NCBI GenBank assembly: GCA_036362985.1
Contig: JAYGXS010000001.1
Coordinates: 76,998,599-77,062,598, forward strand
DNA from: Ligula intestinalis
Lineage: Eukaryota; Platyhelminthes; Cestoda; Diphyllobothriidea; Diphyllobothriidae
Direction: 5' to 3'
Length of the DNA: 64,000 nt
A program made the translations under genes and the position numbers. Shown here piece after piece: positions 24,225-35,307 of this stretch (positions within the stretch are counted from its first letter, which is position 1; every line of letters begins with the position of its first letter). Under the pieces are notes generated by a model. The model had not been told where the DNA came from. It saw nothing but the letters and a program-made list of their open reading frames with translations, and did no database searches.

Positions 24225-26100
24225 AGTTGATTTGAGGTGCAAAATGCTGGTTACTAGAAAAAAGGTCGGTTCAGATCATTATACTGGGGGCAAAATGGGG
24301 CAGAATGGGGACAAAATCCAAGGTTTGCTGATATCCAAGGAATTTCCTACGCTATTAAGCGCTGCGAGAAAACTCCTTGTTGTTGCGCATTATACTATAA
24401 ACGAACGCTAATAAAAAGCGGTAACCTTCTAATTATATATATTCAGAGAACAGATAACTTTGTTTTGCGTCCATGAAATTGAGGTTAGTGTAATTATGAG
24501 ATAGTGCATTATTTTTGGGAAAAGAAGAGCGAAATAACGTTCAAAAAATTATCTTTAGCAAATCTGCCAAGTTTTGTGCTATAAAATTTAGTAATGAACT
24601 CATAAGGCTGTTACTTGCTATTCCCCACCTTAAATGTATATTGCATATTTAAAAGGTTTCAGGCAAGGAAGACGTATGAGGAATTTATTAGTATAACGTA
24701 ACCAAATCGATTGCAAAATCAATATAAAGTTGAAGACAGTTAACATAACGCACATTTCAGTGAGTTGTCACGAGATATTTCGAAACAGTTTTCTCAAAAT
24801 CGCCATTGATATTATTGCCACTCTACTCTGGTTTTGTTATTTTAGAACTGAGCCTTGAAGTAGCCAAATATACTGAAAACTGTCATGGTTCAAATAGAAA
24901 AGTTAGCTCTTTCATTTAAAACAGAAGATGTATCCCTAATTCTTAGTGAAATCAAAATACTAGCCAAAATTTTCCATTCTGATCTTGACTTAGTCTTCAA
25001 AAAAGACTGCGCGAACATCCGACGCCAAGTTACCTTTTGTTCAAGAGGTTACATGCTTAAGAAATTTTTATATCAACCTTTGAGATATCCATTCGCGACT
25101 TTTGTTATTGACGTTCATTTTTCTCGGCAATGAGTTGACACGTTTGGGTGGTTCTAAAACCATGACACACACAGACAGCTTCAGAAGATAAATGCTCAAA
25201 AGCTCATTATTTAAGTAAATGCTTCTAAGATATATCCTAATTTCAAGGATTTGGTCATTACGTAGAATACAATCATTATTTACGGTCATTCGACTGAAGC
25301 CAGAAAAATTGTAAAGTATCCATTAGAATTTCAAGGAAGATCTGAACCTCTTCATAATCGAAATTCCAAAATAATTACAATGGAATATAGCAGACTGCAA
25401 TTACTCTTAGTGTACAAAAAATGGTACGTTTACAATTGCACTTGACAATTCCATTTAAATTTATTAGTCACTTACCAGCGTGTCCGCACGTGAGCTTAAG
25501 AAATATATTACTCCTGTGATCACCCAATGGGCCAAAGCAAGTGAGAACGTGGTTGCTGTAGTCCAACGTAACTCAAGCAATGCAGAAAAGAAAGAAAAAA
25601 CTAGCAATTCTTGTCAAAACGTGTTGGAATATGCACATACTCAAAAAATGGGCTGTTCGGTGACAGCCATAATCACACTGCACGTAATATAGAAGCAAAT
25701 GTATCCGAAAATTTTAAAACAGGATTATTTTCAAACGTATTTTCACTTGTGCTGCTTTATCCACTCTGTGGTTTTTGCATGAACAGGCTTCCTCTACATG
25801 CAAAACTCAAATTAACCTAGTACACCCGGTTTCCACTTTTTCGGAATTTTCCACTTTGCTAAAAAAACTCCTTTTTCTATCAAACTTTATATTCCTTCAT
25901 AAATCACAATATGCCATATTGTGAAGAACGACCATAACTTTATTGCTGTAAGACTTTGGGATCTGAAGCTTGGGCTGTGTTTGAAAAAGAGGGAGTTACT
26001 TGTAAAAATCCTTGGATTTTATGAGTTAGGTAACCTTCTGTATATATACGCTCTGAATATAATTCCAAAATTTTCAGCAAACGCGTTCTTCGTTCACCGT
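24225..26100 (+). repeat. Dispersed repeat R1, copy 1
   Basis: About 1.8 kb, AT-rich, without coding capacity. It aligns collinearly with 51545-53270. Shared landmarks, in order, include GATTTGAGGCGCAAAATACT-like near the start, GTTCATGAAATTGA-like, GGAATTGTCA/TTTATTAGTCACT-like in the middle, CCGCACGTGA, GGGCTGTTCGGT and GAAGAACGACCAT near the end. A shorter copy is at 47565-48330. The class is unknown; it may be a non-autonomous element or an old LINE or PLE untranslated region. It occupies the last part of hedgehog intron 2, about 500 bases before exon 3. Confidence 0.7.
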
Positions 26101-26593
26101 GAACAAAATTAGACACAGAAACCATATAATGCTGAGAGATCATAAACCATGCATGGTGGCCGAATACTGCAATCGCAACCCTCATGACGTATCGCTGCAA
26201 AATTTAGGCAAAATGGGACTTCCTTAAAAACGATGCTAGCTTCGTGCGCTAATAACCTTATTGTTGTAGTCCGAATAAACACGGAGGGATAAATCGGGTT
26301 ATAATGAATGCAGTAGGCCAACCAATGAGTATATATCGGTCGGTTTCATGAAAAACCAAGCTCTGAGCGTGATTGCACCATTTGCTTTGAGTTTTACCGG
26401 ACTCTTGCTAATTTAGGTAGGCAAATGTTTTATTTAACTGGCTGAACATGTCTTGTACGAAGTTTGGTCGTGTATATAAGAAATTTACACGCGAATGGAG
26501 AACAGTAAAAATGATGGCTTAGTTTCAAAAGCTTGCACAGTTGTTTGTGCCTTAAATTATCGTAACCGAATCTTTCCTCTCTTTTTCTCGTAG

Positions 26594-27276
26594 ATTCAAT
26601 TATCGTCTCTCAATGGTTCGGGTGTTTCCCTGGTGCAGCCCTTACCATGCGCCCAGATAGATCAGTTGTCTCTCTCTCTCAAATAAAGATTGGCGATACA
26701 CTTTTGACCTATGATCTGAACAAGCATGCTATTCAGCCAACAACAGTGATCTCTTTCCTCCACCGAGACGAGCACCAGTTTTCTGCCTGGATCAAGATCA
26801 CTTTCGAAATGCCCAGTCAGCAAGTTTCTAGTCTCCTTCTCACTGCAAATCATCTCATCTATCGGCGTTTATCAAGAAACACCAAGACCGCCGATGTAAC
26901 TTCTGTCTTTGCTAAGGAAATCGTACCGGGCGATTTTATTCTATGCAGCACTAACCCCGTGGAAGCTTTCTGTGAAGTTGTCAAAGTAAGAGAAGAGAAT
27001 GGAACCTTGGCCGGAGGCAGCATCGGAGTCTACGCCCCGTTAACGTCCTCGGGTACTTTGCTTGTGGATGGAGTTCTTGTTTCATGCTACGCCCACGTCC
27101 GATACGAGTGGCTTGCAAGATTAGCCACTTTTCCGCTGCGGATCTACTATTTTCTAATGAGCCAGATGAGCCTTGCGAATCCGTCCTGGCCTGTGGAGCA
27201 TGGAGTTCACTGGTTTGCGGAACAACTTCTCCACTTCTCGAAGTTTATTTTGCCTGAAACCATTTTCTTCAACTAG
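26594..27276 (+). CDS. hh: Hedgehog precursor, terminal exon (Hint autoprocessing domain, HhC)
   Basis: Terminal exon of 226 complete codons plus stop. After the phase-1 junction it reads SIIVSQWFGCFPGAA. The Gly-Cys cleavage site (26620-26625) sits the same number of residues after the splice as in vertebrate hedgehogs. The Hint signatures follow: GDTLLTYD, the catalytic LLLTANHLIY (Thr and His of the TxxH motif), VYAPLTSSGTLLVDG and VSCYAHV with the conserved Cys. The C-terminal sterol-recognition region contains GVHWFAEQL and ILPE. This domain cleaves the precursor through a thioester and transfers cholesterol to the signal half. All key residues that I can see are intact, so the gene is probably functional. 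The apparent ATG at 26647 is internal; the exon starts at the splice acceptor TCTCGTAG. Confidence 0.94.
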
Positions 27277-27634
27277 AGTCAGGCTTCTTTATTCGGCGCC
27301 GCTGACAGAGCTCCTGGCTTTGGATTCGGAGCCTCGCATCTGGCTGGTGTTTTAACTAACAATGTGCATGCTTCTACCTCCGAAACTGATGTTTTACCTC
27401 GCCGTGGCACAATTTTTCATATTTCTCTTCCGGACTTCTGCCAACTTTTGGTTCCTTCGCTCTTCCTGAAGTTCCGGTTGGAGAAAACAAGTTCTGAACA
27501 ATACCTACGTAGCAATACGTGGCACAAAACAAACCCAAGATTCACAGGATACTCGAGTCTGTAAAGGCGCAAACTAATAATTTTGTCTCTAATATGGCAG
27601 GAGTTGATCCTGTGGCGAAAAATACGACAATAAA
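27277..27634 (+). other. Probable hedgehog 3' UTR
   Basis: Sequence after the hedgehog stop with no conserved frame. It runs to the first AATAAA. Another transcript end further on cannot be excluded. Confidence 0.45.
27629..27634 (+). promoter_or_regulatory. Candidate polyadenylation signal for hedgehog
   Basis: A canonical AATAAA about 350 bases after the hedgehog stop codon. Use is not shown; such hexamers are frequent in AT-rich DNA. Confidence 0.35.
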
Positions 27635-27639
27635 CAAGC

Positions 27640-29365
27640 ATTTTGCAATATTTTTCATCATTACTCGATAAAATCGGTCATAAACCATCCCACAGACACT
27701 CTTCACTTTCTCAGCGGATGACACGTTATTTTAATGTAAATTCACCATTTCTTGAACAAGAGATTTCACATGACTTTTTCATTCCATCGTCTCTTAATTT
27801 TGAGAATTAAGTATTGGTTATAAAGGCTTGCCTCCATTGAAAAGTCTGGTATGTGACTGTGAACCAATTTCCTGTAGATACGATAACTTATCAAAACTAT
27901 AATGTCGTTTTCTTCAACCATGGGGCCGCATAAACGTATGAAACGTTTGCAGAAGACATTCAATGTACTTTCATAGAACCATATTGAAGAGAGCTGAACT
28001 CAGTTCAACAATAGTTCTCACAAACTAATATTTCGAGTCTTCGATGAAACTTTGGCCTGTACCTAGTGCCACTTCACTCTGGAAAAATCCCATTTTATGT
28101 CAACAAACATTACAACAGAGGCCATTGACTTTTTAAAAAAATCCTGTCTCAGCAACGATAAGTTGTTGAAAGTGCAAGTTAAATTTGTTTGAAAGGATAA
28201 GCATTTGTGAATTTAAATTGGCTGCCTTTTTATGTGTACACAAGGTAAGTTGAGAGAATTTCCTTATTTTTTTCATACTCAGCCTGATGTTTCATCATAT
28301 ATCAATGCTTGGAGCTTCATTTTGTTCCACTCTTATAATGCGAGCGGTGGAGTGGCATTTTTTTTCGAGGTACGCATGTGTCTTCTAAGTCATAGGTGTA
28401 TCTAGGTCTGCAAGTCAGGATGGGGAAAATATAAACGACGCAGAATATTTTAATCTAAACTATTTACTGGCTTTATATGTATATTTAAGCCTAGAAACAT
28501 AAATTCCTTTCAAAAGAACATTAAAGTTACCATTTAAAATAATATCTAGCAAAATAATTGGCATCCTACAAGTGTCGAAGAGGACGGTAGCACGATTTTT
28601 TTAATGTGTGCTTTCGTCGATGGTTCGAAAAATGTTTATCAGAAGGCCAACATAGCAGGACGCGCGACTTTAGCAACAGTTTCCCCATGCTTGTGCTCTT
28701 GGCGATGCAGCCCGATCATGATCACCCCATAAATGCACGGTCCTCGGTTTTTGTCATTTCCATACGTTTCAGTAGATCCTGTTCAGCAGAGTCGTCCATT
28801 TCATTGCTGGACAACAACACTCACATAATATACCGCATCAATAGGGCGTTGCGACATTTCAGACTCCACTTTACAGGGAAACAAGGCACATAAATCAAGT
28901 GATAAGGAAGCCCTTCTGCTTAGAATTTTCGTCAGACCATTTGTCTAACTATAAATCTAGCATCCTACCAGGTCGGTGCGATTACATATGGCAATAGGAA
29001 CAATGTGTATTAGAGGCTCTTTTTCACTAGCATGGCATTTTGAAGCGATTCAGATTCACCTTTAGGAGAAAGGGCAACTTCCTTAGAGAATTTGCTTGAC
29101 TTCGGAGGTTTGCATACAGGCTTCAGGATGGGAACGCAAGTTTGAAGAATAAACCTATCGTACGCCAACAGCAGTAGATAGCACTTCTGTCAAAAGACAT
29201 GTGAAGCAACAAAACGTGAGGCAGTGTTCTCGCGACTATTTCGACTTGCTCTTGCTTTTTATTCCCCAAAGTAGAGGAAAACGAAGAAGAATCCAACAGC
29301 GCGAACTTCTCCTAACGTTCGAGCTCAGGCCTTAAAAAATCTCAGATCGAGGGCATTGCTAGCAA
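27640..29365. other. Downstream flank of hedgehog, no recognised feature
   Basis: AT-rich, only short unconvincing frames. Nothing that I can assign to a gene or repeat family. Confidence 0.45.
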
Positions 29366-29369
29366 AGAC

Positions 29370-29516
29370 AAGAAAGACAGGAATGGCAATTTCTAGTTTA
29401 TAAGCCATCATCAGCCAGCCATACTCAACCTCAAGTGGTGCACCACCCGAGGCTCGAATCCGCGACCTTTCAGGTCAGAAGTCCATCACTCTAACCACTG
29501 AGCCATGAGCTCGCTG
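29370..29516 (-). mobile_element. tRNA-derived SINE with preserved hammerhead core boxes
   Basis: Minus strand: the tRNA-like head is well kept, GGCTCAGTGGTTAGAGTG (A box) and GCGGATTCGAGCCT (B box). The tail follows: GGCTGG, CTGATGA, TGGCTTATAAACTA, GAAA, TTGCCATT, CCTGTC. Core boxes are intact; stems I and II have mismatches. Head-to-head with the copy at 29700, giving an inverted pair separated by about 190 bases. Confidence 0.72.
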
Positions 29517-29699
29517 TTTTGCCAGTCTATGTCGGGGATATTGATGAACTTTCACCGATCGCTTACGGAACTCACTGATCTCGCCCCGCCAGTAACAGCG
29601 CAGCGACTACTATTTTTTGGGCAGATAGCATTTCCGCCAAAAACAAAGGATCGCGAACGCTCATCAAAGAGTATTAATATTTCCTATCTAAACCGATAA

Positions 29700-29862
29700 A
29701 ACAATGAGCCCTTGGGTCAGTGGTTAGAATGTCGGGCCTCTGATCAAAATAGCTTGTGTTCGAGCCTCGGGTGATGCACAACTCGGGGTTGGTAGGACTG
29801 CTGATGACAGCTACCGAACCGCAAATGGCAATGCCAGTCTCCCCAGTCTTGGCCGGCAAAAT
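29700..29862 (+). mobile_element. tRNA-derived SINE, tail partly decayed
   Basis: The head GGGTCAGTGGTTAGAATG (A box) and TGTTCGAGCCTC (B box) is recognisably tRNA-like. The tail keeps CTGATGA, but GAAA has become CAAA and stem II is disrupted. It ends in CCAGTCTCC as in the other members. Confidence 0.68.
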
Positions 29863-30424
29863 TTTAGCAGCTATTGGTGGCGCTCGATAATGAGCCCGAA
29901 CACAGAGCGGAAAGAGGAAGTTCCGTTAGCAATCTGTGAACGCTCACCGACAAAAATTCTAGGTTCTAAAATTCGTCCTAAAATGTATTAGCGACCAGCG
30001 AGAGCAGCAACCATTTTATTCGTAGAAGGGCGAAGTGGTAAATGTGATTCGCTGTTTCCGTAGCATACAGGTCTTTGAAATATGTGAAACGAAAAATGAT
30101 TCCAACGGTGTTGTCTACGAATGCGGCTTTGTACAAGCTAATCACCACTTGGATTCATGGAGAAGCTGAAGTTTGGTTTAAACACTGAAGTTTTGTTTAT
30201 TTTGCATCGAAATTGGCTGCATATGCTGACGCATAATTAGACATGAATGCTATTTGAGAAATAAAATAGATACTTAAGCAGTTTTGGCCCTAAGTATTTA
30301 CAATGACATCATGATCCAGAAGTTGCCAGAATGTAAGCATATTGCAGATTGTGATCCTATCCTTCAGGTGCTATCAGCGAACTGTGATTTCAAGGTTGAA
30401 TGTTCTAACATTTCTGCTACTGTT

Positions 30425-30520
30425 TCTGTTAATTTTCCTGATAGAGGATCCGCGACGGATTTTGAAACGTCGGGTGAACAAAAGTCTTGTCCCAGCGATC
30501 ACATCTTGTTTTCTAAAGTT
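30425..30520 (+). repeat. Solo PLE terminal repeat (pLTR) fragment, diverged
   Basis: It resembles the terminal repeat of the PLE at 54035-54190: a TTTCCTGATAGAGGAT-like start, a GGATTTTGAAACGTC-like centre, then AAAAGTCTTGTCCCAGCGAT matching AAACTCTTGTTCCAGTGATC. No coding part of the element is attached. Confidence 0.4.
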
Positions 30521-30529
30521 TGCTAAGCT

Positions 30530-32000
30530 GCGTAGAAGCAGTGTGGCTGATAAAAGATAAAAATGCATTAAAAATCAATGATAATTATGGAATGATTGTT
30601 TATGGAATGACCATATTCCTAGTTATCCCTGCTGGAAGCTGACAAGATAGCACCAGCAATTTCTCCTTTTTTCCATAGGGAAAATGAAGTCCGCGCCAAC
30701 CTAGAAGCTTGGGTGAATTAAATCCCCCTCCAGACTTCACCGTCCAGCATTGTAAAATTTATAGCCGACAGTAACGATAATTATCTACATAGATTTGTTT
30801 AGAAGTGCCCTCTAACAAATCTAAAGTTTAACTGCAGGTTGAACATATTATAGTAAAATGTGGGCTAAAAGGAAACTTCCAAGTTCGTCTACAAAGAGTT
30901 TTGTACTCATCCCAATTAATTTTTCTTGATTTATGTCATATCGACATTTGTAAGAGGAATTTTTATGCACAGACAACTGTGCTCTAGAATACGACTGTGT
31001 CGAGCTCAGTACCCGATTGCGTGCAGACCAATGAAGCGACTTTTGAAAAATCATACACGACTTCGAAAACGTCCTTTTTTAAACTTACTTCCATTCTTTA
31101 CATATTGAGGCGCGGAGCTAAGACGTAAGCTCTACTGTGGGAGTTTCACCAGTGGGTTAGAACGGAGATGGACAAGTAGCTGCTATGCCCGATGATAACT
31201 GTCTCTTCCAAAATGTCCACTTAACTAGAACATTTGTTGCCTGGAAAACCTTTGTTTTTTACATTTCGTGTTTTTTTTGATGCAGGTAGCGTAATCTGTG
31301 CCTGCAAAACGCGTGTTTTTCTTGAATTTAGGAGTAAATAGCGTTGGTTTAGAAAGAAGGCGTTGAAACGGTGTGGTCAGGAGACTATTTTGAGCATATA
31401 GACACGGGGAACTTCGGGGCGGTAGAATCCTCGTGCCTCGAAACCATTGCAAAGGAAAATAAAAAAATCAACTCTTCATACATGATGAAAATGCCTTTAG
31501 TAGCCTTTATTTCGTTTTTTACTTGTCTGACAAACTTGCTATCTTTTGAATTATCAGCCTAGGAAGGGAAAAACACGACCAGTTAAGCAAACCATGTTGG
31601 GCCTTTGCAATATTTGCTTAAAATGCCCATATACATAAAAAGAATAATGGCTTTTCTAAACTTCAGCTTCATTCGATAACTCGTTAAAGTAGATGTGAAT
31701 AACTTTTTCGATCCTGAATTCTAATCAAGCCACCTACCGTAGTACAGTACGACCTTGCATTACACGGTTAACAGTGTGATTCTGCTTCATCCAGTTAAAC
31801 CACATCAGGTAAATGTAGATGAAACAAAAAAAATACGTCTGCTATAAAAATGTAAGTAAGCATATTTGGTGGTCATTTATTAACTCTCTTAAAATTGTTC
31901 GCTATTTGACACTAGCACTAAACGCTCCAGGAGTTTACACTACAATTGACCTCTCCTTCGCCGTATTTTAGTATTTAATTACAAAGGGCAACTTCTTGTC
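30530..32000. other. Stretch with no recognised feature
   Basis: AT-rich, short frames only. No repeat family or gene could be assigned. Confidence 0.4.
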
Positions 32001-32004
32001 CAAA

Positions 32005-32075
32005 ATGGACAGCGAGACTGGCTGATGACATGATAAGCCAGGAATGGCAGTTCCGGTCTCCCTTGTGTTTGTCGG
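32005..32075 (+). mobile_element. SINE tail with well-paired hammerhead-like fold
   Basis: GACTGG pairs with CCGGTC (stem I). CTGATGA is intact, stem II ends in AAGCCA, GAAA has become GGAA, and a short loop follows. The tRNA-like head is missing. A single core substitution probably disables cleavage. Confidence 0.58.
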
Positions 32076-32289
32076 TTCCTCTCTATCTCCGTACACAGTG
32101 CGGTCCTTATTTGATGTAAATCCACAGACTTCGCACGAAAACCATTATGGCGCGCAAACCGTCTACCCCGCGGCCCCGCAAGTTATACTGCCTTAAAGAA
32201 ACGACCACTCTTTAAAAAAGGCGGCATCGTTTGCTTTATAACGCTTATATACTTTAAATGAAACGGTAAAGCATTCTCTGACGAGGTTG

Positions 32290-33340
32290 GTTTAATCATC
32301 CGACGAAAGTCGTCAGCGACCTAATGGAGGGGAGCTACGACGAAAAAGGAAAACCGTACAAAAGGAAGCATGCGATGGAGCTACTGAACTACTGCTTGAG
32401 TACTTCACGTTCAACGGCCACGTTCAGGGAACCTTCGATGGGCTCACCGATCTCGCACTGTCTTTCCGAGGTGGTTTCTCAGGAAATTGAAGTTTGGGTG
32501 CTTCTGTCCGACAAGCCAAAATCTTGGATACAATACGTGGACGAGACTATTGTTACACTGTGTCAAGACGCGAAAAAGGCCGTTAAAAAGAGCTTTAACT
32601 CATTTTTCGCTGAAATCCAATTTACAATAGAGGAATAAATGGACGGAGAAATTCCGGATATTGAGGCAGAAAGATGCAGCCCTGCAGACTGGCGGCTTTC
32701 AAAGAACAACTAACACGGCAAAAATCCCACGCTATAACAGCAACCACCCTCCTCCTCCCCTGTCTGAACAATCCTTCTACACACCAAAACACACTGCAGC
32801 CCAGATACCGAAAAGCTGCGAGAGCCTAAGTGCGAATGGCTTCATAAGCAAATGCTTGTACCAAAGGTACATGAAGACCGATAGTAAGCATAAACCAGGA
32901 CCCGCCTTATCTGATAGGCGTCTCCAAGTCGACTGAACACATGCTCAATCAGGGCCTTGGTTAAAAGTCCATTTTATTACTCGGCGCTTGCTGGTGCAGC
33001 CAAAGGGGCGGCTACCGCCTGAGGATACGTCAGGGGTTGTTTGCGGCGTCAACTGTCTAGACTGTTTAAGCAGTTAGTGCGGCATGACCAAAAAACTACT
33101 AAGATCGCACATGTATGAGCACACTCTAGTCGTAAAGCGAAAAGACATACGATCGCACATCACGATGCACAGCCTAATTCGGCTTCGAAAATGGAAATAT
33201 AATTGACCAGACCGAGGGCATAATGGCAAGGAAGATCATCGAAGCCTGGCACTCCGATGCCAATTCGATTTGTAGGATCTATATACCAACACCATACAAG
33301 CCCACCAAGCACCAACTATACAAGAACTCGAAGCCAATTA
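32290..33340 (+). mobile_element. Penelope-like element (PLE), RT to GIY-YIG remnant
   Basis: A degenerate retroelement reading frame, in order. First comes the RT palm with MGSPIS and SWIQYVDETI; the catalytic box reads YVDE where YVDD is usual. Next is FFAEIQFTIEE, then after an in-frame stop (32636) and a shift, EIPDIEAERCSP and IPRYNSNHP. After further shifts come GVVCGVNCLDC, then YEHTLVVKRKDIRSH of the GIY-YIG nuclease, and finally EAWHSDANSICR. This order, RT then C-terminal GIY-YIG nuclease, defines PLEs. Stops and frameshifts make it non-functional. It belongs to a different PLE subfamily from the 43 kb copy (YCGMT-type rather than YVGETGR-type). Confidence 0.82.
32324..32638 (+). 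pseudogene. PLE reverse transcriptase fragment
   Basis: About 104 codons of RT palm. MGSPISHCLSEVV and the WIQYVDE box identify it. The second catalytic aspartate of YVDD is replaced by glutamate. The frame is closed by a stop, and homology resumes beyond it in the same and then another frame. Confidence 0.78.
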
Positions 33341-34600
33341 AAAGACAGCATGATGGACACATCAGAATTGAACGAGAATGGCTTATTTAAATTATGTATT
33401 TACTATGTTTGTCTATCCCCTATGCTGCGTTCAAATATGAATGTGAAACTTCAGATGAGTAAACCATCCTGCCCAGCGATTGCCTTACCTTCGCATTCCA
33501 TCTCAGCGACTGTGGTCAGCATTCTCGCCTATATTTATACATACAATGACTTAGGTAGTGCGCATTCTGAGTTGATAGATAACGAAAGAACGCTCGTTGG
33601 AAGAATCGTGAATTTTCAAGCTGGTTACACCAACCTGTCGCCAGACGAAATTAAAAGTGACGGTTAGGGTAACCACACGAGAGGGTTTGGGGACAGAGGT
33701 TAGATCGAACGGTTGTGGTCCAGGCGGTGGGAGGATGAGGGTGACGCGAATCGCGTTGTGATGGATACTACAAGGAATAGACGGGTGTGAACGTCTTGAT
33801 TCTGGGTCACGTGTCGCGAGAATGCAGAATCAGTGAAGTTCTACTTGCCGAGCATGGATAAGCAGTCGTTGTTTCACGCTGGGCCCAAATTAATGGACCG
33901 CGCACGCAGACCTCCGTAATGTGCATCCAGATCCACATTGTGGTTCATGCTGTTTGTGCCGCAGTGCCAAACTTCTAGACATTTTCGCGCCTGTTTTGCG
34001 CTAGCCGTAGTGATTACTTCAGTTCCGTTCCAATTGAAGCGGTAGTCACAATCACTAGCGTGCGCAAACATAAGACACAACGGGTCATGTCGCCGGATGG
34101 CCAGCTTATGCTCAATTATGCAGGTCCCGAGTCATCAACCAGTATGGTCTATGTAGACGCAATGGCAATTAGCACACAGAATGAGGAGAATAACCTTGTT
34201 TTTTGCTTTTTCCGCATGCGAACTTTAACACGAGATAGTGCTGCGAGTGTTCGGGTGTTTAAATTAAAACCCTTATCTATTCCCATGGATTTGCAAAAAG
34301 TGTTAAACACACTTCAGTATAGAAAATGCCAAAGTCACTTTCTTGATTTCACAGTAAAATTACTTTGCGGTTAAGAACCCTTGTGAGAATAACTTGGAAA
34401 AATTACCCATGCATTCGACAACACGATGTATAACGACCGATTTTCAGGGAATATTTTCTTTCCAGAAGGGTTTTCGTGGGTACGTTCTAGTAGGATAGGC
34501 ACTTTAAGTCACTTTATTAAGGAAAAAAGGCTTTCGCCTTGGAGCTCCCTATTCATATCCAAAAATCGAAAAAGACTTCAACCATAATAATAGTACATAA
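33340..34600. other. Stretch between PLE and LINE, no recognised gene
   Basis: Contains open frames to 136 codons (33257-33667; its first codons overlap the PLE C terminus in another frame) and 104 codons (34060-34374). Neither has a recognisable domain or splice context. Part may be PLE terminal repeat. Confidence 0.35.
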
Positions 34601-35078
34601 TACAAATGTAGGCTCAACATCAGCGATAGATGTGAGCCAGTTGCAAACTGCTGCTACTGGCACTATGTTCATTATATCTGTCACAGTTTCTCAGAAGATG
34701 CGAATCAAGTTTGCGTTTAAAAGTGTCAACAGTGTCTGAGAGGACCACCCCGTCAGGGAGTCCGTTCCACGAAACGATGACCCTCTGCGAGAAGACGTTC
34801 CGTCGAACGTTCATATGAGCCGGTTTCCTCTGCAGTTTAAAGGAATGACTCAGCATATGATCCGTCCAAGCCAATTAGGATAATTAATAAAATTCTAGAG
34901 CGCACTCACAGCCTCTGACAATTCGGTAGGTTTGGATGCAATCACCGCGGAGTTGCCTGTAATTGAGAGAAAATAAATCAAGTTCAGTCTGTCGGTCTTC
35001 ATACGGCAGATGACCAAGGTTCTTGACCATATTCGTAGCCCTCGCCTGCACTCGTTCCAGCTGCAGATAATCCTTCTT

Positions 35079-35294
35079 AATTATTAAGTTGATTTGGCAG
35101 CTTTAGTTAATTTAGTTGACCCAATTGTGAAAAAACTCGCGGCATTCGGCATCCAAGTGTGATTAAACTCACGGTGTGAAGCGCGACATTCGTAGCTCAA
35201 GTGGGTAGAGCGTTGGCTTGGCTAAAAGGCCTCTCTCCTATGCGGGTTCGAATTCCGCCGAATGCCGTGAGTTTTTTCACAATTGGGTCAGCTA
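35079..35294 (+). mobile_element. Fold-back tRNA-like element with 10 bp target duplication
   Basis: The insert splits the LINE and is flanked by the direct repeat AATCCTTCTT (35069-35078 and 35295-35304). Arms 35113-35150 and 35257-35294 are near-perfect inverted copies containing CAATTGTGAAAAAACTC. The centre (35186-35267) is tRNA-like: acceptor CATTCG pairs with CGAATG, the D arm has GCTC and GAGC, and the T arm is GCGGG TTCGAAT TCCGC. The anticodon region is too long and does not fold normally. The outer left arm (35079-35112) is the inverted counterpart of the 3' tail of the copy at 63.65 kb. Confidence 0.78.
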
Positions 35295-35307
35295 AATCCT
35301 TCTTGAA

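Larger units (their letters stand above)
10588..26593 (+). other. Hedgehog intron 2 (about 16 kb)
   Basis: Bounded by a GTAGGT donor and an acceptor with a pyrimidine-rich tract (CTCTTTTTCTCGTAG). The phase is 1: G from exon 2 joins AT of exon 3 to make an Asp codon, at the same place as the Glu codon split by this intron in vertebrate hedgehogs. The intron holds several SINE copies (11.4-11.8 and 22.9-24.2 kb), a MITE (16.99-17.40 kb), C-tracts, a sequence gap, GC-rich blocks (13.4-13.9, 17.9-18.9, 21.6-22.3 kb) and R1 repeat copy 1. No other host exon was recognised in it. Confidence 0.85.

Noticed and set aside
26647..26649. ATG as start of an independent Hint protein
   Set aside because: The frame continues upstream through the obligatory Cys of the CFPG motif to a phase-1 acceptor that matches exon 2.
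33257..33667. 136-codon ORF as a gene
   Set aside because: Its start overlaps the PLE nuclease end in another frame and no domain is recognisable.
35186..35267. Functional tRNA gene
   Set aside because: Acceptor, D and T arms fit, but the anticodon/variable region is too long and does not give a normal arm. It lies in a mobile element with target duplication.
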